A DNA stretch of 64,000 bases from assembly GCA_030655215.1 (NCBI GenBank), contig JAURVZ010000037.1, forward strand, positions 1 through 64,000, given 5' to 3'. Under the pieces are notes generated by a model, which was not told where the DNA came from, searched no databases, and was given only the letters and a program-made list of their open reading frames with translations. Origin of the DNA: Pseudolabrys sp. (lineage in GTDB: Bacteria > Pseudomonadota > Alphaproteobacteria > Rhizobiales > Xanthobacteraceae). The position numbers were made by a program, and so were the translations under genes. This document shows, piece after piece, positions 46,470-55,940 of this stretch (the stretch's first letter is position 1; the number at the start of each line of letters is the position of its first letter).

Positions 46470-47249
46470 ATGGATTTCGCGACCGGTTTAGGTCTCGTCG
46501 CCGGTATGGCGGTGCTTGCGGCCATGATTCTGATGGGCGGCGATCTCGGCATGTTCATGGACATGCACGCCTTCATCGTGATTTTCGGCGGCGCGTCGGC
46601 CGCGACCCTGATTCGCTTTCCGCTCTCCGCCATCTTCCACGGCCTGCCGCTCGGCATGCGCTTCGCGTTCACGATCCGCCGCATGAGCCTGCGCGATCTG
46701 GTCGATGAAATCGCTTCCATCGCGGAAGTCGCCCGCAAGTCCGGACCGGTCGGCCTGGAAAAGGTCGAGGTCGACGATCCGTTCCTCGCCAAGGGCATTC
46801 GTTTCGTCGCCGACGGTTACGACACCAACTTCATCCGCGACAACCTCGAGCGCGACCGCGACAACTTCCTGACCCATCTCGACGAAGGGCAGAAGATCTA
46901 CCGCGGCATCGGCGATTGCGCGCCGGCCTTCGGCATGATCGGCACCCTGATCGGCATGGTGCAGATGTTCGCCAACATGACCGACCCGTCCAAGCTCGGC
47001 CCTTATATGGCGGTGGCGCTGCTCGCCACGTTCTACGGCGCCACGGTCGCCAATCTTTTCTGTCTGCCGATCGCCGACAAGCTGCACCTCAAGCTGGTCG
47101 ATGAGGAAATCAATCGCACTTTGATCATCGACGGCATCCTGATGATCCGCGAAGCCAAGAGCCCGGCGCTGGTGCGCGAAATGCTGCTGGCCTATCTGCC
47201 GGAGAAGCATCGTCACTCCGCCGATGACGCTGTTGCAGTCGCGGCGTGA
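46470..47249 (+). CDS. motA: MotA/TolQ-type ion-channel subunit
   Basis: 259-residue inner-membrane channel protein with hydrophobic segments at about 4-24, 31-50, 147-170 and 182-202. Segments such as GDCAPAFGMIGTLIGMVQMF and YMAVALLATFYGATVANLFCLPI match the PomA/MotP branch of MotA. With the partner below it makes the stator that drives rotation or transmits force using an ion gradient. No flagellar gene occurs in this window, so flagellar use is not proven. GGTGGGG upstream of ATG is a good ribosome site. Confidence 0.85.
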   Translation: MDFATGLGLVAGMAVLAAMILMGGDLGMFMDMHAFIVIFGGASAATLIRFPLSAIFHGLPLGMRFAFTIRRMSLRDLVDEIASIAEVARKSGPVGLEKVEVDDPFLAKGIRFVADGYDTNFIRDNLERDRDNFLTHLDEGQKIYRGIGDCAPAFGMIGTLIGMVQMFANMTDPSKLGPYMAVALLATFYGATVANLFCLPIADKLHLKLVDEEINRTLIIDGILMIREAKSPALVREMLLAYLPEKHRHSADDAVAVAA

Positions 47250-47272
47250 CGACGCGCAGAGCCGGATAGCCC

Positions 47273-48100
47273 ATGGCCAAGAAAAATCGCGGCGGACATA
47301 CGGGCGGTCACGGCTGGTTCGTCACCTTCGCCGATTTGATGGCGCTGATGATGGCGTTCTTCGTCATGCTCGTCGCCTTCTCGACGCAGGATTCAGCCAA
47401 GCTGCAGGTCGTCGCCGGCTCGATGCGCGATGCCTTCGGCGTGCAGGACAAGGTGCGCTATTCGGGCGTCATCGAGGTGATGGGTCTGCCGACACGGCCG
47501 AAGCTCAAGAACGTCGCCAATATCGATCCGAAGGATGCCTCGCCCAATCCCGGTCCGGACGATCGCGATCGCAACCGGACTTATGGCGCGCGCTTCAAGG
47601 ATGACCGCAAATTTGCGCTCGCTTCCGCATCGCTGCGGCAGGCGATGCAGAACATGCCGGAAATCAGCGAAGTCTCGAAGCACATCATGCTCGAGGAGAC
47701 GCAGCAGGGACTCAATATCGAGATCGTCGATCAGGACGGCCGCTCGATGTTCGCCGATGGCGCCAAGGAGCCGTTCGAGCGGACACGGCAGATCGTGCAG
47801 AAGCTGGCGCCGTCGCTGAAGGCGATGCCGTTCCGCATCGCGATTTCCGGCCATACCGCGACCAGCACTATGCCGGCGCGTCCCGGTTACGGACCCTGGG
47901 AATTGTCGGCCGACCGCGCCAATGCCATCCGGCAAATCCTCGCCGCCGAAGGCGTGCCGCCCGGGAACTTTTATATGGTGGCCGGCAAGGCCGATACCGA
48001 TCCGCTGTTCCCGGACAACCCGTCAATGTCGCCGAACCGCCGGGTGACCATCACCTTGATGCGGGAAGAACCGCCGATTCCGGTCGATCTAGCACCCTGA
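47273..48100 (+). CDS. motB: MotB/OmpA-family stator protein
   Basis: 275-residue stator partner. The N-terminal membrane helix (about 14-37, WFVTFADLMALMMAFFVMLVAF) contains the ion-carrying Asp21. A long linker leads to a C-terminal OmpA-like peptidoglycan-binding domain (about 125-265; ISGHTATS, LSADRANAIRQIL, PNRRVTI). It is 24 bases downstream of the motA-like gene. The Pro/Lys/Asp-rich linker (KDASPNPGPDDRDRN) is hydrophilic. The same caution on flagellar function applies. Confidence 0.86.
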   Translation: MAKKNRGGHTGGHGWFVTFADLMALMMAFFVMLVAFSTQDSAKLQVVAGSMRDAFGVQDKVRYSGVIEVMGLPTRPKLKNVANIDPKDASPNPGPDDRDRNRTYGARFKDDRKFALASASLRQAMQNMPEISEVSKHIMLEETQQGLNIEIVDQDGRSMFADGAKEPFERTRQIVQKLAPSLKAMPFRIAISGHTATSTMPARPGYGPWELSADRANAIRQILAAEGVPPGNFYMVAGKADTDPLFPDNPSMSPNRRVTITLMREEPPIPVDLAP

Positions 48101-48234
48101 GATTGGATCGTTAGCGCGCATAGCGCCGTTGATTTCATCAACAGCCGGACAGAAAAGTCCCGTATTCTGTTGTGAAGGCCGGTGATATACCCGCGCCTTC
48201 CGGCCCATCCAGGGCCGTTTAAAAAGCGGCATCC

Positions 48235-50139
48235 ATGAAAGACGCGCACGCCGGTCACGCCGGTTCCGATACCGGCCATGTCGCGCCGCCCAGCTTCGCG
48301 GCGCTCACCGTCGGCAGCATCGGCGTCGTCTATGGCGACATCGGCACCAGCCCGCTTTACGCGTTCCGCGAAGCCGTGCTGGCGGCGAGTGGCGCGCAAG
48401 GCGTCACGCCCGCCGTGGTCCTTGGCGTCCTGTCCATGGTCGTATGGGCACTGATCATCGTCGTCACCATCAAGTACATCGTCATCCTGCTGCGCGCCGA
48501 CAATAACGGCGAGGGCGGAACGCTGTCGCTGACGGCGCTGGCCTTCCGCGCGCTCGGCCGCCGGACCACGCCGGTGCTGATGCTCGGCGTCATTGGTGCG
48601 GCCATGTTCTACGGCGGCACCTTCATCACGCCGGCGCTGTCGGTGATGTCGGCGATCGAAGGCATCAAGGTGGCGACGCCGGCTTTCGACCCCTACGTCC
48701 TGCCGCTGACCATGGCCATTCTGGTCTGCCTGTTCGCGGTGCAGTCGCACGGCACCGGCCGCGTCGCGAGCCTGTTCGGCCCGCTGATGGTGATCTGGTT
48801 CCTGGTGCTTGCGGTGCTTGGCGCCATTCACATTGCCGATTACCCCGGCATTTTCCACGCGCTCAATCCGTACTACGCGATCATGTTCATGGTCGGAAGT
48901 CCGGGTATCGCACTGGCGACTTTGGCGGCGGTGTATCTGGTCATTACCGGCAGTGAAGCGCTCTATGCCGATCTCGGTCATTTCGGCCGCAAGCCGATCC
49001 AGGCCGCCTGGGTATTCCTTGTGCTGCCGGCGCTGCTGCTGAACTATTTCGGGCAGGGCGCTTTGGTGCTTGCCGATCCGTCGGCCATGGTCGATCCGTT
49101 CTACCGGCTGGTGCCGGAGGCATTGCTGCTGCCGCTGGTCGTGCTGGCGACCATGGCGACAGCGGTGGCAAGCCAGGCGGTCATCACCGGCGCCTATTCG
49201 ATTACGCAGCAGGCGATCCAGCTCGGCCTGTTGCCGCGCTTCGAGATCCGCCATACCTCGGCCTCGCAATATGGCCAGATCTACATGCCGCGCGTGAACA
49301 TGGTGCTGCTGATCGGCGTCTTGATGCTGGTCATGCTGTTCCGCACCTCCGGCGCGCTGGCGCATGCCTATGTGCTGGCGGTGTCGGCTACCAGTCTCGT
49401 CGCCGGCATTCTCGGCTTCATCGTGTTCTGGAAGTTGTGGAAGTGGTCGTTCTGGACCACGGCGATGGTCATGATCCCGCTCATCGCCGTCGATGTCCTA
49501 TTCTTCGCAGCGACCTCCATGAAAATCCTGGAAGGCGCATGGGTTCCCGTGGCCTTCGGCATCGTCATCGTCATGATCATCATCACATGGCGGCGCGGCA
49601 GCGGCATCCTCATCACCAAGACGCGCCGCACCGAAGTGCCGATCGACACGCTGCTGCGCAGTTTGGAAAAGCGGCCGCCGCATATCGTGACCGGCACCGC
49701 GGTGTTTCTCACCAGCGACCCTGATTTCGCGCCGACGGCGATGCTGCATAATCTGAAGCACAACAAGGTGCTGCACGAGCACAATGTGATCCTGACCATT
49801 GTTACGTCGGACACGCCGCGCGTGCCGGAAGGCGACCGTGTGCAGATCAATCCCTTGTCCGAGCACTTCTCGCGCGTGTCGCTGAAGTTCGGTTACATGG
49901 AGCAGCCGAACATACCCAAGGCGCTGGCGATTGCGCGCAAGCATGGCTGGCAGTTCGACATCATGTCGACGTCGTTCTTTTTGTCGCGGCGAACGCTGCG
50001 GCCATCGTCCAAGTCCGGCATGCCGGCCTGGCAGGATCACCTGTTCATCTGGCTGGCGCAGTCGGCCAATGACGCGACGAGTTACTTCCAGATACCGACC
50101 GGACGCGTCGTCGAAGTCGGCACCCAGGTGACGGTCTAG
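48235..50139 (+). CDS. kup: Kup-type potassium transporter
   Basis: High-affinity K+ uptake protein of 634 residues with twelve membrane segments and a C-terminal cytoplasmic domain (about 470-634), matching the Kup/HAK/KT family. Signatures are [18 protein letters not shown] near the N terminus and [12 protein letters not shown]. The gene stands on its own, downstream of motB, with a possible weak terminator just after its stop. Confidence 0.94.
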   Translation: MKDAHAGHAGSDTGHVAPPSFAALTVGSIGVVYGDIGTSPLYAFREAVLAASGAQGVTPAVVLGVLSMVVWALIIVVTIKYIVILLRADNNGEGGTLSLTALAFRALGRRTTPVLMLGVIGAAMFYGGTFITPALSVMSAIEGIKVATPAFDPYVLPLTMAILVCLFAVQSHGTGRVASLFGPLMVIWFLVLAVLGAIHIADYPGIFHALNPYYAIMFMVGSPGIALATLAAVYLVITGSEALYADLGHFGRKPIQAAWVFLVLPALLLNYFGQGALVLADPSAMVDPFYRLVPEALLLPLVVLATMATAVASQAVITGAYSITQQAIQLGLLPRFEIRHTSASQYGQIYMPRVNMVLLIGVLMLVMLFRTSGALAHAYVLAVSATSLVAGILGFIVFWKLWKWSFWTTAMVMIPLIAVDVLFFAATSMKILEGAWVPVAFGIVIVMIIITWRRGSGILITKTRRTEVPIDTLLRSLEKRPPHIVTGTAVFLTSDPDFAPTAMLHNLKHNKVLHEHNVILTIVTSDTPRVPEGDRVQINPLSEHFSRVSLKFGYMEQPNIPKALAIARKHGWQFDIMSTSFFLSRRTLRPSSKSGMPAWQDHLFIWLAQSANDATSYFQIPTGRVVEVGTQVTV

Positions 50140-50145
50140 CGGCCA

Positions 50146-50173
50146 AAAAAGGCAGGTGCGGCAGGGCCTTTTT
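50146..50173 (+). terminator. Possible weak terminator after kup
   Basis: Arms AAAAAGGC and GCCTTTTT enclose 12 bases just past the kup stop, ending in a T-run. The AT-rich base of the stem makes it a poor terminator. Confidence 0.4.
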
Positions 50174-50225
50174 CGGGCTAGAACGCCGCCTATATCAAGC
50201 CCGCAAGCGTCCCAGGAGTTCTGCC

Positions 50226-50564
50226 ATGGCCGATGACATGCCGCGCGCCGACGAAGTGACCAACCTGACGGTGGATGAGGTTGCGGCCGGCCTGAGCGAT
50301 GGAAAGATCCTGCTGGTCGACGTGCGCGAGCCGAACGAAACCTCCGCTGAGGCCTATCCGGACGCGGTGATCGTGCCGCTGTCGGCCTTCGATCCGGCCG
50401 CCATTCCCGACCCGCAAGGCAAGCAGGTGGTTTTCGCCTGCCGCTCGGGCCGGCGCTCGATTACAGCCTCTGTCGCCGCCCAGGACGCCGGCTATCCCTA
50501 TACGGCGCATCTGGCGGGCGGCATCCTCGCCTGGAAAGCCGCCGGGCAGCCGACCAAGACCTGA
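50226..50564 (+). CDS. Rhodanese-like domain protein
   Basis: 112-residue single-domain rhodanese. The active-site loop carries Cys72 in VFACRSGRRS, with the typical VDVREPNE near the N terminus and GGILAWKAAG at the end. It can transfer sulfane sulfur, for example from thiosulfate; the acceptor is not evident. It stands alone after kup and converges on the beta-barrel protein gene. Confidence 0.88.
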   Translation: MADDMPRADEVTNLTVDEVAAGLSDGKILLVDVREPNETSAEAYPDAVIVPLSAFDPAAIPDPQGKQVVFACRSGRRSITASVAAQDAGYPYTAHLAGGILAWKAAGQPTKT

Positions 50565-50575
50565 GCGATAAGAAA

Positions 50576-50598
50576 AGGCCCGGCTTTTGGCCGGGCCT
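50576..50598 (-). terminator. Terminator of the beta-barrel protein gene (convergent spacer)
   Basis: Stem AGGCCCGGC/GCCGGGCCT with a five-base loop. The A-run at 50573-50576 gives TTTT on the minus strand, so it ends the surface-protein gene and could also act on the rhodanese message. Confidence 0.7.
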
Positions 50599-50623
50599 CA
50601 TATGATTGCCGCCGTAGCCGCCG

Positions 50624-51322
50624 TTAAAACCGATAGTTCAGGCCGGCTTTGACAATCTGGGTGTCGAGCTCGATGCTGGCGGTGCCGACGACGGCAAGAC
50701 CGCCGCCGGTCGTAAAGGTCGGCGTCACGCCGCGGAACATCAGATAGTTATATTCGAGCTTGGCCGACCAGTTGCTCCACAGCGCGTATTCAACGCCGGC
50801 GCCGAAGGCCCATCCGGTGCGGTTGTTGCTGGCGGTGGCGGTGCCGCCGAGGCCGTCGCTGGCATCCCATTTGTCACGCGTCCAGGCGGCCCCGATCTTG
50901 CCGTAAACCAGTGTCCGATCAAAGGCATAGCCGATTCTTGCGGTGGCGGTGATGAAATAGTCGTTCTTCAGCCGGACCGAGCCCGCCAGAAACGGCTCTT
51001 CGCGTTTGACGTCGGCCCAGGCGGCATCGATCTCGGCGCCGATGACGAACTGGTTGATCTGGTAATTATAGCCAATCTGGCCGCCGCCAAGCCATCCGCG
51101 CCCCGTCACAGACTCCGGTCCGAAACCTGCGTCGCCGGAAAACCGGCTCCAGCCGTAGCCGCCGTGAGCGCCGATGTAGAAACCGGTCCACGAAAATACG
51201 GGCGCAGGGCTGTAATACGGAGCGGCTTTATAGGCCGGGCGGCTGATATCGGCCGCAGACGCTGAACCCACTGACGCAAAAGCTACAAACACACCAACGC
51301 CACAGGCTAAAATGCGGTGCAT
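50624..51322 (-). CDS. Outer-membrane beta-barrel protein (Omp25/31-like)
   Basis: 232-residue surface protein. The signal MHRILACGVGVFVAFASVGSASA precedes an eight-stranded beta-barrel domain with the group's typical Trp-Thr-Gly-Phe-Tyr motif (FSWTGFYIGAHGGYGW) and C-terminal aromatic residue (LNYRF). The start ATG 51322 has AGGGGG upstream; the frame is open far upstream but lacks support. The family forms abundant outer-membrane proteins of Hyphomicrobiales, and some bind host or envelope ligands. Confidence 0.87.
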   Translation of the reverse strand: MHRILACGVGVFVAFASVGSASAADISRPAYKAAPYYSPAPVFSWTGFYIGAHGGYGWSRFSGDAGFGPESVTGRGWLGGGQIGYNYQINQFVIGAEIDAAWADVKREEPFLAGSVRLKNDYFITATARIGYAFDRTLVYGKIGAAWTRDKWDASDGLGGTATASNNRTGWAFGAGVEYALWSNWSAKLEYNYLMFRGVTPTFTTGGGLAVVGTASIELDTQIVKAGLNYRF

Positions 51323-51429
51323 GTTTGTCCCCCTGGGGATTTTTGAATCCGAAGTGACGCCTCGCTCTGGTTGTAGTCGCGGAATACCTATCTGATTCGT
51401 GGGGAAAGTTGCGCAAAAACGATTGCGAA

Positions 51430-52398
51430 TCAGAGGCTGCCGGGAGCGCCGGTTTTGATTTGGTCTTCCGGGCGCCAGCGCCGGTGCAACCAGAGCCATT
51501 GCTCCGGGTTCTCACGAATCCAGCCCTCGATCACATTGGTGATAATCTGCGTGGTGGCAGCGATGTCGATCTTGCCGGTCTCATCGCGCGCCGGCTTGAT
51601 CTCTTCGGTGAACTCGGCACGGAAGCGGTTGCCGGGCAGGCGGACAATACGCGTGCCGTGGATCGGGCAATCGTAATGCTGGGCGAGCCGCGCCAGCAGC
51701 GGATTGGCCATCGTCTTGCGGCCGAAGAAGGTGACTTCAACGCCACGCAGGAAATACTGATCGACCAGCATGCCGACATGCGCGCCGTTCTTGAGGGCAT
51801 TGGAAATCTTGATCGGCGCGTCCAATCCGGTGGCGATCAGATTGCCCATGCTGGCGCTGCGCGTCTCGCGCAGCCACTTGTCGATCGCCGGTATGTTGGG
51901 GCGGCGATACAGCACGGCACTGTCGAGATGATGCGTCGCGGCGCAGATTGCCGGCAATTCCCAGTTCGCCAGATGCGCGGCGAAGATCAAGGCCGGCTTC
52001 CCATCGTCGCGCAGAGTATTGAAGCGCTCGGTGTCGATTGGCCGGAATTCGACGCGGCTTTTCTTTTCCGGATGATCGACGTCGTAATCCCACAGCCGGT
52101 CGAGCTGGGCGAATTCGGCGCCGGAGCGGCCGAGATTGTCCCAGACGCCGCGCAGGATAGTCTCGATCTCTTGCGGTGATTTTTCCGGGAAGGCGAGAGT
52201 CAAGTTCTCGCGGCCGATCTGATTTTCCTTGAATAGCGGCGCGATGGTGCGCGCCAGCCAGCCGCCAAAATTCGCCAGCGTATCCGGGTTGGCCAGGCGC
52301 AGCAGCTTCAGCAGGCCGACGGCCGCCGCACCGGCAACAGCATTGCCGGTATTCTTGATGGCGCGTCGAAGCCTGAGCTTCGTTCTGAGCGAGAGCAT
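51430..52398 (-). CDS. lpxXL: Lipid A very-long-chain acyltransferase LpxXL
   Basis: 322-residue membrane acyltransferase of the LpxL/HtrB family. The catalytic HX4E motif is His142-Leu-Ala-Asn-Trp-Glu147. It transfers the long hydroxylated acyl chain from AcpXL to lipid A. Last gene of a six-gene minus-strand cluster; ATG 52398 overlaps the stop of the dehydrogenase (ATGA). The frame is open to 52527, inside that gene. The XL assignment rests on cluster position as well as on the family. Confidence 0.9.
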   Translation of the reverse strand: MLSLRTKLRLRRAIKNTGNAVAGAAAVGLLKLLRLANPDTLANFGGWLARTIAPLFKENQIGRENLTLAFPEKSPQEIETILRGVWDNLGRSGAEFAQLDRLWDYDVDHPEKKSRVEFRPIDTERFNTLRDDGKPALIFAAHLANWELPAICAATHHLDSAVLYRRPNIPAIDKWLRETRSASMGNLIATGLDAPIKISNALKNGAHVGMLVDQYFLRGVEVTFFGRKTMANPLLARLAQHYDCPIHGTRIVRLPGNRFRAEFTEEIKPARDETGKIDIAATTQIITNVIEGWIRENPEQWLWLHRRWRPEDQIKTGAPGSL

Positions 52399-53420
52399 CA
52401 GAAGTTCACGATCACTTTGCCGAACACCTGACGGCCTTCCAGCCGGTCGAGGCCACGCTCGAAATCGGTCAGCGCGAATTCGCTGTCGATGATCGGCGAG
52501 ATGCCACCTTCCATCTTGGCGAGGCAATCCCGGATGTTGCGCATATTGCAGCCGAAGGAGGCGAGGATCTTGTACTGCTGCTGGAACAGCTGCATCAAGT
52601 TGATGGTGACAGTCGGGCCCGCGGTAGAACCGCAGGTGACCAGACGGCCGCCGCGCTTGAGACAGAACAGCGAAGCGTTAAAGCCTTCGCCCCCAACATG
52701 CTCGAACACAACGTCAACGCCCTTCTTCTTAGTGATCTTGCGGACGACGCCTTCGAAGCGCACGGTCTTGTAATTGATGATGTGATCGGCGCCGAGCGCT
52801 TTGGCCTTCTCGGCCTTGGCGTCATCGCCGACGGTGGTGATGACGGTGCAGCCGAGTGCTTTGGCCATCTTGATGGCGACCGAGCCGATGCCGGAGCCGG
52901 CGGCGTGCACCAGTATGGTTTCGCCGGGCTTCAGCTTGGCATTGTCGAACAGCATATGTTCGGTGGTGCCGAAGGCGATCGGCGCGCACGCGGCGTCGCG
53001 CAGCGATACGCTGTCCGGCACGGCAACGCAGAGGCGGGCGGGCAGGTTGATCAAGTCGCGGGCAAAGCCGTCGAGATGAAAGCCCATGATGCCGGCGACG
53101 TCCTCACAGAGATTGTCGCGGCCTTCCTTGCAGGCGGTGCACTGACCGCAGGTCATCGCGCCATACATGACGACCTTGTCGCCGGTCTTGAAGTTCTTGA
53201 CGCCGGCGCCAACCGCGGCGATTTCCGCCGAGGCTTCAGCGCCGACGACCAGCGGCAGCTTGCGCTTGGCGAAGGCCATGCCGCGATAGCCCCAGACGTC
53301 GAGGTGATTGAGCGCGACGGCCTTGATGCGGACCTGCACTTCGCCTTCGGCAGGCGCGGCCGGATCGGGCACCTCAACGAGTTCGAGCTTGCGGTCGCCG
53401 ATGAGCTGGAGTTGGCGCAT
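52398..53420 (-). CDS. Zinc-type alcohol dehydrogenase of the acpXL cluster
   Basis: 340-residue medium-chain dehydrogenase/reductase. Structural-zinc cysteines are in MTCGQCTACKEGRDNLC, the Rossmann site is HAAGSGIGSVAIKMAK, and the catalytic core has a KTGDKVVMYG segment. In rhizobia an alcohol dehydrogenase-like gene is a fixed member of this cluster and is thought to take part in building or oxidising the long chain; its exact reaction is not settled. It is coupled to lpxXL. Confidence 0.9.
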   Translation of the reverse strand: MRQLQLIGDRKLELVEVPDPAAPAEGEVQVRIKAVALNHLDVWGYRGMAFAKRKLPLVVGAEASAEIAAVGAGVKNFKTGDKVVMYGAMTCGQCTACKEGRDNLCEDVAGIMGFHLDGFARDLINLPARLCVAVPDSVSLRDAACAPIAFGTTEHMLFDNAKLKPGETILVHAAGSGIGSVAIKMAKALGCTVITTVGDDAKAEKAKALGADHIINYKTVRFEGVVRKITKKKGVDVVFEHVGGEGFNASLFCLKRGGRLVTCGSTAGPTVTINLMQLFQQQYKILASFGCNMRNIRDCLAKMEGGISPIIDSEFALTDFERGLDRLEGRQVFGKVIVNF

Positions 53421-53454
53421 GGTTCTTCTTCAATATTGGACGTGAAGCGGTAGC

Positions 53455-54729
53455 TTAAGCCGTAGGCTCAAGCCCCATCACCAGCGACACGTTCTGCCCG
53501 CCGAAGCCGAATGAATTCGACAAAGCGTGCGTCACGCGCGCGTCACGCGCCTTGTTCGGCACGACATCGAGCATGATGGCGGGGTCGGGAATGTCGTGGT
53601 TGATGGTGGGTGGAATGCGCTGGTTCTTCAGCGTTAGCAGCGAGAACACGGCTTCAACCGCGCCGGCCGCCGACAAAGTATGCCCAATCATCGATTTGTT
53701 CGACGAAATGGGCACGTTCTTGACGCGCTCGCCGAGCACGGTCGAAACGCCGAGATATTCCATCTTGTCGTTTTCCGGCGTCGAGGTGCCGTGCGCATTG
53801 ACGTAATCGATGTCATCGGGAACGAGGCCGGCATCCTTGATGGCGCTGGCGATGCAGCCGATGATCGGCTTGCCGTCCGGGCTCGAACGGGTGCGGTGGA
53901 ATGCATCGGTCACTTCGCCGACGCCTTCGATGACGCCGAGGATCTTGGCGCCGCGCGCGACAGCAGAGTCGTAGCTTTCCAGCACGAGAGCGGCAGCGCC
54001 TTCGGCCATGACAAAGCCGTCACGGTTCTTCGAGAACGGACGCGAGGCGGCGGCCGGATTGTCATTGCTGGTCGACAGAGCCGACAGCAGCGAGAAGCGG
54101 ATCAAGGCTTCCGGGTTGATCGAGCCGTCGGTACCGACGCACAGCGCCGCATCGGTCTCGCCGCGGCGGATCGCTTCAACACCAAGATGAATGGCGGTGG
54201 CGCCGGAGGCGCAAGCGGTCGACAGCGAAATCGGCGAACCCTTGGTGCCGAACTTGTCGGCCAGATGGTCCGAGACGGAAGCGAACTGGAAGCGGCGATG
54301 AAAGGCCGGAAACTGCTTCGCGACGCGCAACAGGTCGGCATAGGTCATCTTGTCGTTGCTGCCGGATTTGGCACCGACTTCAATGCGCTGCGGCCATTCG
54401 ATTTCGATCGGCGGCACGGCGAGAAATAGGGGGCCCGGAAAATTGCCTTTGCTGCCGATGCCGGATTCAGACACGGCTTCGTCGGCGGCGAGATCGGCAA
54501 AGGCTTCGCATAAAGCGGCGGTCGAGGATTGCGCACCGAGAAAGTCGATGGTGCCGGCAATGCGGGTCTTGAGGCCATCAGTCTGGAAACGGGTGATGGC
54601 GCGAATGCCGGATTCGCCGGCCGTCAGCTTGGCCCAGTTATCGGCCTTGCCCGCACCGAGCGACGTCACAACGCCGAGACCGGTTACAACGACGAGCGGC
54701 CGGCCGAGTTTATCTTTTCCAGTAGCCAT
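53455..54729 (-). CDS. fabF1XL: Beta-ketoacyl-ACP synthase FabF1XL (intact catalytic triad)
   Basis: Condensing enzyme of 424 residues with a complete active site: Cys173 (STACASG), His313 (NAHGTST) and His350 (SMIGHTLSAAG). It elongates the very long acyl chain on AcpXL. Slightly longer than housekeeping FabF, with an extra stretch before the Cys (NDKMTYADLLRVAKQFPA). It follows fabF2XL by 14 bases on the same strand. Confidence 0.92.
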   Translation of the reverse strand: MATGKDKLGRPLVVVTGLGVVTSLGAGKADNWAKLTAGESGIRAITRFQTDGLKTRIAGTIDFLGAQSSTAALCEAFADLAADEAVSESGIGSKGNFPGPLFLAVPPIEIEWPQRIEVGAKSGSNDKMTYADLLRVAKQFPAFHRRFQFASVSDHLADKFGTKGSPISLSTACASGATAIHLGVEAIRRGETDAALCVGTDGSINPEALIRFSLLSALSTSNDNPAAASRPFSKNRDGFVMAEGAAALVLESYDSAVARGAKILGVIEGVGEVTDAFHRTRSSPDGKPIIGCIASAIKDAGLVPDDIDYVNAHGTSTPENDKMEYLGVSTVLGERVKNVPISSNKSMIGHTLSAAGAVEAVFSLLTLKNQRIPPTINHDIPDPAIMLDVVPNKARDARVTHALSNSFGFGGQNVSLVMGLEPTA

Positions 54730-54743
54730 CTGCGTGCTCTCCG

Positions 54744-55940
54744 TCAGCCGACGCGTTCAACGAGCGCGAGCCCCTCACCACGCCAATGCCCGACGCCGGT
54801 CACTACGACCTGATAGACTTTGCCATCCATCGGCTTTTCCAAACCGCTGGCGTCGGCCGGCGGGAAAAGACGATCCTGGTTCAGCGCAACCGCGGCCAGC
54901 GCCACATTCAGAGGAAACTGCGGCTCCATCCCATGACCGAGATAAGACCCGGTGGCGCGAACGGCAAGGTCACTATGCGCTTCAAGGAATGCGCGTTCTT
55001 CGGCAGTCGCGGCTCTTGCGCCCGTGGCGCCGGACAGGACCGCGGCCTTCGCCGGCTTGATCTTGTCCTTGATCTTGTCCCAAAGCCGGCCCAGCGCGGC
55101 GGTCGCTGCACCCGGTTGACGGTTGGAGCGGTCGGACACGACGGCCGACAGGCGGGCCAAAGGCTTGGCGCCGCGTGCTTCCGCATGTTCGCGGGCTTCA
55201 ATCACAAGGAAGGCGCCGAGCGAACCAAGCGCAAAGCCGCCGGTCTCGTTGTCGCGTTCCCAAACGGGCGCATACGGCTCTTTCAGGCAATTGCCGCCGA
55301 ACTCGTAGAGCATCAACAGATCGGGCCGTTCGGCATTATGCGCGCCGCCGACGAGGGCGATGTCGCTTTGGCCGGCGGCGATGCGCGACAGCGCAATGCG
55401 CACCGCATCAACGCCGGATGATTCTTCGCCCATGAAGGTACGCGATGAACCGGTAACGCCATGCACGATCGAGATGTTGCCGGCGAGCAGATTGGACAAT
55501 TGCGCGAGGAAGAGAGTGGGGCGCAGATCGCCCATCAGCTTCTCGTTCAGGAAGGCAGCCGGGTTCGCCGCGTTCGGCGTGCCGGTGAGAATGGTCGAGT
55601 CGACATTGAGGTCGCGCTCACCGCCGCCCGCGGCAACGATCATATCGATGCGCGAGAGAATGTCCGGATGGCCTTTGACACCGGCAGAGTCGAGCGCGAG
55701 ACCGGCAGCATAGGTGCCGATGCGCTGCCACGGCTCCATTTGCCGCTGATCGCCCTTCTTCGGGATCTGGCTGTCGAAATTGATCGGCGCGACCGGGTGC
55801 ACGATGAAGGGCGGGTAGTCCAACGTGTTGCCGTTGGGCTTGCCTTCCATCAGCTTTTGCCAATGCGCATCGCCGCCTTCGCCCAAAGAGGACACGATGC
55901 CGATGCCGGTGATCCAGGCTTCGCGCGGCGCGTCAGCCAT
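54744..55940 (-). CDS. fabF2XL: FabF2XL: ketosynthase homologue lacking the catalytic Cys
   Basis: 398-residue ketosynthase-fold protein. The nucleophile region reads GNISIVHGVTGSSRTFMGEE (about 154-173), with no Cys; the position aligning with the Cys is Val162. The HGTGT histidine region is also missing (VLSGATGARAATAEE), while the second His remains (YLGHGMEPQ, His336). It therefore cannot catalyse condensation alone. Its place beside the intact FabF1XL suggests a heterodimer, like the chain-length factor of aromatic polyketide synthases; this is inference. Confidence 0.9.
   Translation of the reverse strand: MADAPREAWITGIGIVSSLGEGGDAHWQKLMEGKPNGNTLDYPPFIVHPVAPINFDSQIPKKGDQRQMEPWQRIGTYAAGLALDSAGVKGHPDILSRIDMIVAAGGGERDLNVDSTILTGTPNAANPAAFLNEKLMGDLRPTLFLAQLSNLLAGNISIVHGVTGSSRTFMGEESSGVDAVRIALSRIAAGQSDIALVGGAHNAERPDLLMLYEFGGNCLKEPYAPVWERDNETGGFALGSLGAFLVIEAREHAEARGAKPLARLSAVVSDRSNRQPGAATAALGRLWDKIKDKIKPAKAAVLSGATGARAATAEERAFLEAHSDLAVRATGSYLGHGMEPQFPLNVALAAVALNQDRLFPPADASGLEKPMDGKVYQVVVTGVGHWRGEGLALVERVG

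Noticed and set aside
47971-49365. Long minus-strand open frame of 464 codons
   Set aside because: It is antisense to the motB 3' end and kup, is Arg/Gln/His-rich with no domain, and follows the codon bias of the opposite strand.
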